In this document: piece after piece, positions 57,489 to 64,000 of the stretch | Layout of the letters: each line of letters begins with the position of its first letter | Numbering within the stretch: the first letter of the stretch is position 1 | Origin: Igneacidithiobacillus sp041146875 | GTDB lineage: Bacteria; Pseudomonadota; Gammaproteobacteria; Acidithiobacillales; Acidithiobacillaceae | Length of the DNA stretch: 64,000 nt | Reading direction: 5' to 3' | Assembly (NCBI RefSeq): GCF_041146875.1 | Contig: NZ_JBFRXP010000002.1 | Coordinates: forward strand, 62,001-126,000 | Position numbers and translations under genes: made by a program | The notes under the pieces: generated by a model | The model's database searches: none | Told to the model about the DNA's origin: nothing | The model's input: only the letters and a program-made list of their open reading frames with translations

Positions 57489-57763
57489 AAAGCCGCATCA
57501 TTCCGCGTTTGCGGCGGGATCTGATGGCCGCGCAGTACCGTGAGGATGCCACCGTCCGGTCGGCGCGAGTCAGTCAGGAGCTGGTACGCCTGCCCATGGA
57601 AACCCTGCGGTCCATGGGGTTGCGACGGGCCAGCCGGCCCGTACCGGAACCCCCCTATGAGCCGTTTGCCATCGCGCTGACTCCCGAGGCGGCGACCAGG
57701 CTGGCGTCCTTGCCAGACGGCGTGAGTGTGTCTGCCATGGTGCAGGAAATGTTGCGTTCCTGA
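57485..57763 (+). CDS. Small hypothetical protein, 92 aa, end of the trb operon
   Basis: Basic N-terminus (KSRIIPRLRRDLMAAQYRED) and a helical C-terminus (ALTPEAATRLASLPDGVSVS). No membrane segment and no similarity to TrbH that I can see. Coupled to trbI by ATGA. The stop is followed by the partial 27-bp repeat TGACGAGAC. Confidence 0.5.
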   Translation: MKSRIIPRLRRDLMAAQYREDATVRSARVSQELVRLPMETLRSMGLRRASRPVPEPPYEPFAIALTPEAATRLASLPDGVSVSAMVQEMLRS

Positions 57764-57770
57764 CGAGACG

Positions 57771-57797
57771 CTCCGCGCAACCACAGAATGCTATACC
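57771..57797 (+). promoter_or_regulatory. Promoter-like element (N15-TATACC) for parAB
   Basis: TATACC at 57792-57797 with spacer GCAACCACAGAATGC; the upstream hexamer CTCCGC is a poor match. It overlaps the third copy of the TGACGAGAC element. Confidence 0.55.
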
Positions 57798-57826
57798 CAT
57801 TCACCGATCGAAGAGGAGGTTCAGCG

Positions 57827-57892
57827 ATGGCGGTTTTCACAAAGAATGTCGTAGGCGGCTATGGCCAGACGGACGGGGAGGATGTTGGATGA
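57827..57892 (+). CDS. 21-aa leader peptide upstream of parA
   Basis: ATG behind the strong site AAGAGGAGG; it encodes MAVFTKNVVGGYGQTDGEDVG and stops at TGA 57890-57892, overlapping the parA start (ATGA). parA itself lacks its own strong ribosome-binding site, so translation of this peptide probably drives ParA synthesis. Confidence 0.6.
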   Translation: MAVFTKNVVGGYGQTDGEDVG

Positions 57893-58749
57893 AGCTCCTT
57901 GCATTTGCCAATCAGAAGGGCGGGGTGGGCAAGACCACGCTGGCCGTTCATATGGCGATCCATGCCCACAACATGGGGTTTCGGACGCTTTTGGTGGACC
58001 TCGACCAACAGGGCAGTGCCACCTTTCTGGCGACGGGGGATGGGGACCGCCACCAGACTATGGACGGCACGGTCCTGGATCTGTGGTATCCCGATCGGGA
58101 AATTCCGGTGCAGACATCCCCAATATTTGGCTTTGATTTTCTGCAGGCATCGGCGGGTCTGGACTCCGTTGACGATGATGCGGCGGCAGCTGTACTGGCC
58201 CTGCGTCGTCTGAACACCTTGGAAAAGGCGGGTGAGGGACCAGGAGCGTTCTATCACCTGGTGATCGTGGATTGTCCGCCAGCGCCGGGTGTGCGGCAGG
58301 TAGCGCCATTGCTGATAGCGGACAAGCACATTGCCCCGGTGACACCAGACGCCCTGGGTACACAGGGCCTGCTGTCCCTGGTTCAGACGTACACCGGACA
58401 TATCCGGCCAGACAATCCCAAGCTGGAGTTCAAGGTGCTTATCAATCGCGTCAAGGCCAATTCCGCGACCAACCTGACGATTGCTGGCGCGTTGCTGGAA
58501 GGATTTCCCGACTGGGTGATGCCCCATCAGCTCTATGAGCGTGAGGATGTCCGAAAGGGACTACGCCTCGGCAAGCCTTATTGGGAAGCCTGCCGGGATG
58601 CGGCGCAGCGGGATGCCTGGTATCAGACCTTTGACAGTCTTTTGCAGGACGTGCCCGACGATGAGGGCAGCCCGGACAACCGGGAGGTCCCGGAACCGGA
58701 TAACGCAGAGGAGATTCTGGCAAAGCAGCGCGAAGGGGGCGAACAATGA
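57889..58749 (+). CDS. parA: ParA-type partition ATPase
   Basis: 286 residues. The deviant Walker A motif ANQKGGVGKTTLAVHMAIHA is at the N-terminus, with the Walker A' LLVDLDQQGSATFLA and Walker B YHLVIVDCPPAPG. It lacks the N-terminal helix-turn-helix of type Ia ParAs, so it is like chromosomal/type Ib proteins and does not regulate by itself. It moves plasmid copies apart with ParB. It overlaps parB by ATGA. Confidence 0.92.
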   Translation: MKLLAFANQKGGVGKTTLAVHMAIHAHNMGFRTLLVDLDQQGSATFLATGDGDRHQTMDGTVLDLWYPDREIPVQTSPIFGFDFLQASAGLDSVDDDAAAAVLALRRLNTLEKAGEGPGAFYHLVIVDCPPAPGVRQVAPLLIADKHIAPVTPDALGTQGLLSLVQTYTGHIRPDNPKLEFKVLINRVKANSATNLTIAGALLEGFPDWVMPHQLYEREDVRKGLRLGKPYWEACRDAAQRDAWYQTFDSLLQDVPDDEGSPDNREVPEPDNAEEILAKQREGGEQ

Positions 58750-60011
58750 AAGAGTCCCTGTTGGGTGGATTGAATCTGGAAGCGGCCCGAGTGGCCCTGC
58801 AGGCGGCACCCCATACCGGCGCGGGCGCCCTGACAACGGTGCCGGCACTCTACCTGTCACTGGACGCCATTGAGCCGGACTCCGCCCAGCCCCGGCGGTT
58901 TACGCCAGAGGATGATCCCGATCTGGAGAATCTCGCGGAAAGCATCCTTCAGCATGGCGTCATCCAGCCCATTACGGTAGAGGCACGAGGGGCCGGCAGA
59001 TACCAGATCGTCGCCGGCGAACGGCGTTGGCGGGCGGCGAAGATGGCGTTGGCGTCCAGTAATCCGTGTGCGCGGCGGGGCTACGATCTCGGACGCATCC
59101 CCGCCGTTATCGCGCAGTCGGAAAGCCCCACAGACCGGCTGGAAATGCAACTGGTGGAGAACCTGGCGCGAGCGGAGATGCGTAACGAGGATGTGGCCGT
59201 GGCGCTGCAAGCGTTACTGGATACGCTCCAGGTACGTCCTGCGGAGCTGGCCCGTCGCCTGGGGCGCTCGGCGTCCTGGTTGCGGGCCGTGCTGGTCCTG
59301 GGCAGCGAGGATGCCAAGGCGATCGCAGTGCGGATCGGCGTGGCGCTGGATAGCATCGGCATGAATGAAATGCAACGGTTGGTGGTCTGGAGGAACGATC
59401 CGGACAAGGCAAACCTGCTGGATGTTTTGGCTACCCGTATCGAGGAGGGGGCGATATTTTCCCGATCCTTGCTCAATGATCTGGAGGCACGGGTTACGCA
59501 AGAGAGGGAACAGCGGATTCTGTCAGCATCGGCGGAATCTCCGGAACCCCATGTCTGGGACAGTCACACTGGCCTGGCGGAACACTCGGTGATCGGCGGG
59601 GTCGGACCAACTCGTGACGGAAAGGGAATGCTCGTTGCGTATAGCCAGGAAGACGGCGGCCATCCAGGACCTGCGCTGGTCGGTGGCGAATGTGAGGAAG
59701 GGGAGAATGGTTACGGCGACACCACCGGAGGTAGTGGGCAGATGGGCGGTGGTGATGGAAAGGAAAATCCTGGGGTAAGTAGGGATCTGGATTCGATCTT
59801 GGGGCCAGCGCCTGTTCAGAAACCAGCTGATTCCGTGATGTTTTCCCTGCCCATGGAACTCGTTGAGCAGATATTCGGGCTGGTGAACGATCCCTGGACC
59901 GGCAGCCCAACACCGGCGCAGATCATTGACGCGATCCAGGCCATCCTGAGCGAGGTGGAAGAGCAGAGAGCAAAGTCGGTCCGTTCGGGGACTCTCACGA
60001 TCCGCAGGTGA
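58746..60011 (+). CDS. parB: ParB-type centromere-binding protein
   Basis: 421 residues. The ParB N-terminal CTPase domain is seen in PRRFTPEDDPDLENLAESIL, HGVIQPITVEARGAGRYQIV and AGERRWRAAKMAL. The helix-turn-helix follows (VRPAELARRLGRSASWLRAV). The Gly-rich region 300-350 is followed by a C-terminal dimerisation domain. The parS site is not obvious; GCTATACC elements spread over the window are one possibility. In RP4 the ParB homologue KorB also represses transfer genes. Confidence 0.9.
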   Translation: MKESLLGGLNLEAARVALQAAPHTGAGALTTVPALYLSLDAIEPDSAQPRRFTPEDDPDLENLAESILQHGVIQPITVEARGAGRYQIVAGERRWRAAKMALASSNPCARRGYDLGRIPAVIAQSESPTDRLEMQLVENLARAEMRNEDVAVALQALLDTLQVRPAELARRLGRSASWLRAVLVLGSEDAKAIAVRIGVALDSIGMNEMQRLVVWRNDPDKANLLDVLATRIEEGAIFSRSLLNDLEARVTQEREQRILSASAESPEPHVWDSHTGLAEHSVIGGVGPTRDGKGMLVAYSQEDGGHPGPALVGGECEEGENGYGDTTGGSGQMGGGDGKENPGVSRDLDSILGPAPVQKPADSVMFSLPMELVEQIFGLVNDPWTGSPTPAQIIDAIQAILSEVEEQRAKSVRSGTLTIRR

Positions 60012-60060
60012 ATGGCTGTAAGGGATGGACAGGCGTCATATCATCCGCGCCATAAAAAGC

Positions 60061-60085
60061 TATACCGTCCATCCCTCGCTATACC
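60061..60085 (+). promoter_or_regulatory. Two tandem TATACC elements before the ArdC-like gene
   Basis: AGCTATACC and CGCTATACC occur 19 bases apart (TATACC at 60061 and 60080). Neither has a good CCGATC hexamer. The start codon is at 60115. Confidence 0.5.
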
Positions 60086-60114
60086 TCCACAGGTAGTCTG
60101 CAGGAGAGCACGAT

Positions 60115-63100
60115 ATGGCTTCACGGGGCAAGGAAGAAAAACGGGACTTTCGTCTGGAGGTGGCCGATCGTCTGATCCAGCAGATGGAGCAGGGCACGGC
60201 GCGGTGGCAACGGCCCTGGAAGCCCGGAGAAATTCTGCCGCCCGTGAATGCGGTGACCGGCAAGCCCTACCGTGGGGTGAATTATGAGAACCTGATGACC
60301 TTTTCGCCGGACCCGTCTGATCCCCGCTGGTGTACCTACAAACAGGCCCAGGAGAAAGGCTGGCAGGTGCGACAGGGTGCTTCCGGCTTGCCGCTGGAAG
60401 TCTGGAAGGAATACGAGCACAAGCGCACAGAGGAAGAAATCCGGCGACTGGAGGAACAGGGGGCGACGGACATCGAGCCGGCGGAGCGCCGTCTGGGTGT
60501 CCGGTATTACACCGTGTTTCACGCCTCGCAGATCGACGGTATCCTACCCCTTGAGCGTCCGGATCTGACCCATGTACTGGATGGCAAGACCGACGAACGG
60601 TTGCCGAAGCTGGCCGACGCCATGGGCGTCAACCTGCAGTACGGTGGCAGCCGGGCATTCTATCGTTCTGCTGAAGATCGGGTGCAGATGCCTCCCGTGG
60701 AATCGTTCGAGCGGGCCGTGGGCCACGACACCACGCTCTTGCACGAGCTTTCCCATGCAACCGGGCATGAAAAACGCCTGAACCGCGACTTGCGCAATGC
60801 TTTTGGCAGCGAAAAGTACGCGATCGAGGAACTGCGGGCCGAGATGTCGGCGGCCATGACAGCGGCGATCTTGGGGTTAGGCTTTGATCCCGCCGCTCAG
60901 GACCGGGAGGAGGGCCGGGAGGACTTAGCAGGCGGCAAGACCTTGGCAGATGGCACCACGGGCAATAGCGCCGCTTATCTCGCGAGCTGGCTCAAGGCCC
61001 TGCCGGAGAAAGATCGCAAGCAAACGATCATGCAGGCGATCAAGGATGCACAAGGCATCAGCGACTACCTGATCGAGCGGACACCAGAGATTGTGCAGGA
61101 GACAGAAGTCGAGAAAGCCTCTGCACTTTCCCGCGGGGGCTATGTGCAATACACCGATGAACTTGGAGAAACCCGTGAGGCGTTGATCCTCGGTCCTGTT
61201 GATCCTGGGCCGTCAGATATGTACCGAACACGTCCGATTTTGCGGTTGCACCACGAAGATGGAACTGACCGTTTACTCTTGGGCGGGGACGATCATTTCC
61301 CTGCGATCCTGATTCCGGAAAACCGCTGGGACCGGCATATTCCCAACGTCCTGCCGCCGGAAGCGATGGATGCCGTGGACCCAATCACGGAAGCCTATAA
61401 GCGCAATATAACCAGCGAACTCCGCAATGCCAGAGAAGAAGAAGTTTTGCAGGCGGTGGAACAGGCGTTGCGGAACAAGGCGCAAGAACCAGATGCCGAC
61501 CTTGTGGCGCATCTGCAGACATACACGCAGATTCGCCGAGGCGAGCGCACTGATCTGCCTACAGTGGGGGATGACTGGCCGGGTGGACTACCTACGGGAT
61601 TGGGCGGCGACCGCGTCGAGAATGCGCAACAGTTTTTGCGCAATGCCGCCGAACGTGACCCGCAACGTGCGGAACGCTGGGCGGCGGAACTGCGCGGCAA
61701 CCCCCATGCTTATGCGGAAAAGGTGGGCTTTGGGGTTGCACCCGGCACGGGCGACATCCTTGAGGCCGACAACATCCGTGGGATTGCGACACAGATGGAA
61801 GAGGGTGTGAAGCGGGTGCGTAGCCCGCAGGTGGGTGATCTGGTGCGGTTTGATCCCACCAAGGCCATCCAGGAGCCGTATGCTGGCCGAGTGATTGCCA
61901 AGCTGGATACGACCAGCGGAGATCACCGTTATCATCTCCGTGCGGAGACCGGGCCTGATGAGGGCATGGAAGTCACGGTGTACGGGCTGGATGGCGCTTT
62001 CAGAATGATTGATCCGGCGCTTGCCTACGGTTTCGACTGGAACGCACCGGAACGCCTGGCGGCGGAAAAGGCGGCGGAGGCCCAGGTTGATCCCAAGGAA
62101 CAGGCCATCATGGCCTACAACCGTTTTCACCAGGAATTGCCGGGGAACATGGACCGATTCATGGAGCGGATCGACCAACGATTTGATTCCCTGGACCCGA
62201 CCAATTCCGATGCGTTTGCCAAGGCGATGCGAGACACCATGGTGGAGGCGGACAAGGTATTTGGAATTGTCACCATCGGTGAAGATCGGGGTTCATTCAA
62301 GCCTGAGCTCGAATTGAAAAAAGCGGGAGTGGAAGACACACGGAAACAGGAATTGCGGGACATCTGGAGGGACACGTCCGAGGCGCAAACCGCACGCTAC
62401 CGTGCTTCTGTCGACGCCGCCCGTGAACGGGTGACGGAGCGCCTGAAAAAACAGGGCAAGGAAATCCTGAAAGAGTCTGAATCGGTTAGCACCCTGCAAG
62501 GGGTTAGCACCCTGCAAGGGCTTAGTCCCAGACAGGTCGTGATGGCCTCCTACTGGAAGCATGGGATTCTGGTCGACGACAAAAGCCCGACCGTGGACAA
62601 GATGGTCCAGGCTATTGAGGAGAAGGATCTGAAAACCCTGCTCCCCTGGATTGGTCACAACTCCCAGAATCCTGGTTCCGAAGAGGCATTCTCCCGGATT
62701 ACCGGTGTCAGTTTGGGCAAAACCCAAAAAGAGCGGGTAGCGCACCTGGAAACGTGGGCCGGAGCGGATCGGGTTGCCGCTCTGAACCAGGAGGGAGCCG
62801 AAAAAGCCCGCCAAAAGGCCGAAGAGGCGCCCCGTAAGGCGCTGCGGCAGGCTTTCGACGCGCTTTCCTACTCCAAAATCCAGATATCTACCGAGACGGG
62901 CTCCAAGGTCGTCGACGGGCAACAGTACATTGAATGGAAGGCCGCCCATGGCTACACCCATGTCGGTGCCCATAAGAAGGGTGCCGTGGTGGAGCGATTC
63001 CTGGAAAACCCGCAGACCGATGAAACATCGCGGGTCAAGGACCGACGCTTTGGGGCGTTCTGCAAGGCGGTCCAGGCCCTGGAGCCGGGTGGCGACCTGA

Positions 63101-63501
63101 TGAAGGCCATGGAGATAGCGAAAATCCCCCTGGATCTGCCAGAAAAGCCTTTGGAGAAAGCGCAGGAGGAACTGCCGGACTCCGCCGGAGCTGCCGACCG
63201 GCTGGTGAAGTCCCTGGAAGTTCTGGAACAGCACAGCCTCACCCTGCCACGACCAGACGGCACCTACAAGACCGTCAATGCCAGAAGGTATCTCGATGAA
63301 GGGGTTGCCAGAGGATTTACGCAGGCAGACACGACGGCCAATCCGTTGGCCTGGGTCAACCCCGAAACCTCGACTCGGCTGACGGTCCGCGACGATGCCC
63401 TTGCGGCAACGCTCAGAGCAGCGCAAGCCGTAGACCCGCAAATCGGGCGGGCCATTCGGTCCGTCGCACGACAAAAAACCGACCTGGAATGGGAGATGTA
63501 A
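60115..63501 (+). CDS. Large ArdC-like antirestriction/metallopeptidase protein
   Basis: 1128 residues, far longer than ArdC (~300). Residues 1-130 match the ArdC_N ssDNA-binding domain (LEVADRLIQQMEQGTARWQR, PWKPGE, NAVTGKPYRGVNYENL, GWQVRQGASG). A zincin domain has LLHELSHATGHEKRLNRD (HELSH at 210-214) and the downstream Glu in EELRAEMSAAM. The rest is helical, with an 18-bp tandem duplication (62485-62520; STLQGV repeated). Two related C-terminal segments (KVVDGQQYIEWKAAHGYTHV near 925, KTVNARRYLDEGVARGFTQA near 1055) form a repeat. It would accompany ssDNA into recipients and block restriction; the long C-terminus is unassigned. Confidence 0.75.
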   Translation: MASRGKEEKRDFRLEVADRLIQQMEQGTARWQRPWKPGEILPPVNAVTGKPYRGVNYENLMTFSPDPSDPRWCTYKQAQEKGWQVRQGASGLPLEVWKEYEHKRTEEEIRRLEEQGATDIEPAERRLGVRYYTVFHASQIDGILPLERPDLTHVLDGKTDERLPKLADAMGVNLQYGGSRAFYRSAEDRVQMPPVESFERAVGHDTTLLHELSHATGHEKRLNRDLRNAFGSEKYAIEELRAEMSAAMTAAILGLGFDPAAQDREEGREDLAGGKTLADGTTGNSAAYLASWLKALPEKDRKQTIMQAIKDAQGISDYLIERTPEIVQETEVEKASALSRGGYVQYTDELGETREALILGPVDPGPSDMYRTRPILRLHHEDGTDRLLLGGDDHFPAILIPENRWDRHIPNVLPPEAMDAVDPITEAYKRNITSELRNAREEEVLQAVEQALRNKAQEPDADLVAHLQTYTQIRRGERTDLPTVGDDWPGGLPTGLGGDRVENAQQFLRNAAERDPQRAERWAAELRGNPHAYAEKVGFGVAPGTGDILEADNIRGIATQMEEGVKRVRSPQVGDLVRFDPTKAIQEPYAGRVIAKLDTTSGDHRYHLRAETGPDEGMEVTVYGLDGAFRMIDPALAYGFDWNAPERLAAEKAAEAQVDPKEQAIMAYNRFHQELPGNMDRFMERIDQRFDSLDPTNSDAFAKAMRDTMVEADKVFGIVTIGEDRGSFKPELELKKAGVEDTRKQELRDIWRDTSEAQTARYRASVDAARERVTERLKKQGKEILKESESVSTLQGVSTLQGLSPRQVVMASYWKHGILVDDKSPTVDKMVQAIEEKDLKTLLPWIGHNSQNPGSEEAFSRITGVSLGKTQKERVAHLETWAGADRVAALNQEGAEKARQKAEEAPRKALRQAFDALSYSKIQISTETGSKVVDGQQYIEWKAAHGYTHVGAHKKGAVVERFLENPQTDETSRVKDRRFGAFCKAVQALEPGGDLMKAMEIAKIPLDLPEKPLEKAQEELPDSAGAADRLVKSLEVLEQHSLTLPRPDGTYKTVNARRYLDEGVARGFTQADTTANPLAWVNPETSTRLTVRDDALAATLRAAQAVDPQIGRAIRSVARQKTDLEWEM
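62485..62520 (+). repeat. 18-bp tandem duplication inside the ArdC-like gene
   Basis: GTTAGCACCCTGCAAGGG occurs twice in a row in frame, encoding VSTLQG-VSTLQG; a third, partial copy (CTTAG) follows. Confidence 0.85.
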
Positions 63502-63503
63502 AA

Positions 63504-63869
63504 ATGGGAATGTTCGACCGGTTTTTCAGCAACACCGCAAAGCCTATCTGCAATCTGTTCATTGGAGCGTCACCGGATCATCTGATCCCGGTGGATGATC
63601 CGACGGGGCTGGGTGGCTATACGCTGGCCATCGACAAATTGATCCGGGAGGAAGCCGCGGATGTCATTTATTGCCATTCTGGTGATCCTGCCGACCTCTC
63701 CATGGTCCGGAAGGCCCTGGAATACCTGTCCATGATGGGCGGAGAAGTCGGCGTTGCCGAGCAGCTTCCTGATGCGGAAGTGGCAGCTATATTCGGCGTC
63801 GATGTCCGGACCTATCAGGGCACTGTCATTGATCCGCAAGGGGATGCGGCGGCTTTCCATGGGCACTGA
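63504..63869 (+). CDS. Hypothetical protein, 121 aa
   Basis: Not recognised. ATG 63504 follows GGGAGATG; a GTG/ATG further upstream at 63489 overlaps the previous gene. Alpha/beta, soluble: TLAIDKLIREEAADVIYCHS, VRKALEYLSMMGGEVGVAEQ. It is coupled closely to the ArdC-like gene and may be its partner. Confidence 0.5.
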   Translation: MGMFDRFFSNTAKPICNLFIGASPDHLIPVDDPTGLGGYTLAIDKLIREEAADVIYCHSGDPADLSMVRKALEYLSMMGGEVGVAEQLPDAEVAAIFGVDVRTYQGTVIDPQGDAAAFHGH

Positions 63870-63993
63870 GACTGCGCCAAGGAAACCGTGGGGCAATTTC
63901 CCGGACACCCTGCATACCCATCCCCCGCCAGCAATGGGCACCTAGCCGCGTGACCAAACACCATTCCCTACGCATTCCCAGGAGCATACCCAC

Positions 63994-64000
63994 ATGGCAG
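63994..64000 (+). CDS. Start of a further gene running off the window
   Basis: AGGAG at 63980-63984 is followed by ATGGCAG at the window end. Only two codons are visible. Confidence 0.4.

Noticed and set aside
16474..60085. TATACC elements as sigma-54 promoters
   Set aside because: No GG-N10-GC pattern at -24/-12 spacing and no sigma-54 activator in the window.
1..64000. tRNA, rRNA or tyrosine/serine integrase genes marking an ICE end
   Set aside because: None recognised in any part of the window, so plasmid versus integrated state cannot be decided.

Overview
The window looks like most of the backbone of a proteobacterial conjugative element (plasmid or integrated ICE). It has no rRNA, tRNA or recognisable chromosomal housekeeping genes. 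It does have a replication module, partition genes, topoisomerase III, a MOBP-type relaxase, a nearly complete Trb (P-type IV secretion) set, an ArdC-like protein, several toxin-antitoxin loci and defence genes. Moderately high G+C, an E. coli-like DnaC and SSB and a trb-type system suggest a gamma/beta/acidithiobacillia-like host; an Acidithiobacillus-type acidophile is a guess, not something the sequence proves.

Layout. 1-3.9 kb: end of a Dam methylase gene, an AlpA-like regulator, a 535-residue unknown protein, a divergent pair of phage-type repressors and a HigBA module. 3.9-11 kb: a small gene split by an intact IS3-family element, then an A/T-rich TonB-dependent receptor and a Tat-exported phospholipase C, followed by a second decayed copy of the IS-split gene. 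11-13.5 kb: VapBC and a Fic protein among about 50-bp palindromic repeats. 13.6-17.1 kb: leftward plasmid genes of unknown function. 17.1-22.5 kb: an Ash/Icd-BRO antirepressor with a possible antisense RNA upstream, a DUF1376 replication protein with GTAACG repeats inside its gene, a DnaC-like loader, a HAD phosphatase, SSB and a beta-helix protein. 23.4-26.1 kb: an outer-membrane barrel and a trimeric autotransporter. 26.2-31.4 kb: topoisomerase III, PlsC-like and HIRAN-like proteins, a membrane protein and the relaxase.

31.4-40.5 kb: trbB, an EAL-domain phosphodiesterase, a secretin-N-like protein, trbC, trbD, trbE, trbJ, an EexN-type lipoprotein and trbL. The trb order is then broken by about 14 kb of cargo (40.5-54.2 kb): an AbrB-MazF pair, a PLD nuclease, a five-gene operon (tandem AAA+ ATPase, trypsin-like protease, unknown, PLD protein, SNF2-type helicase) with a divergent WYL regulator, and a Nudix gene coupled to an SRA-HNH restriction enzyme. 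trbF, trbG and trbI resume at 54.4 kb, followed by parA, parB, an 1128-residue ArdC-like protein and two further genes.

Two things tie the window together. A promoter-like element (about CCGATC, 15 bases, TATACC) stands in the correct orientation before nearly every backbone operon on both strands. The same GCTATACC sequence forms the arms of the palindromic repeats. The best candidates for undescribed biology are the AAA/protease/PLD/helicase operon, the EAL enzyme built into the conjugation operon, the candidate lambda-O-like origin, and the shared promoter/palindrome code.
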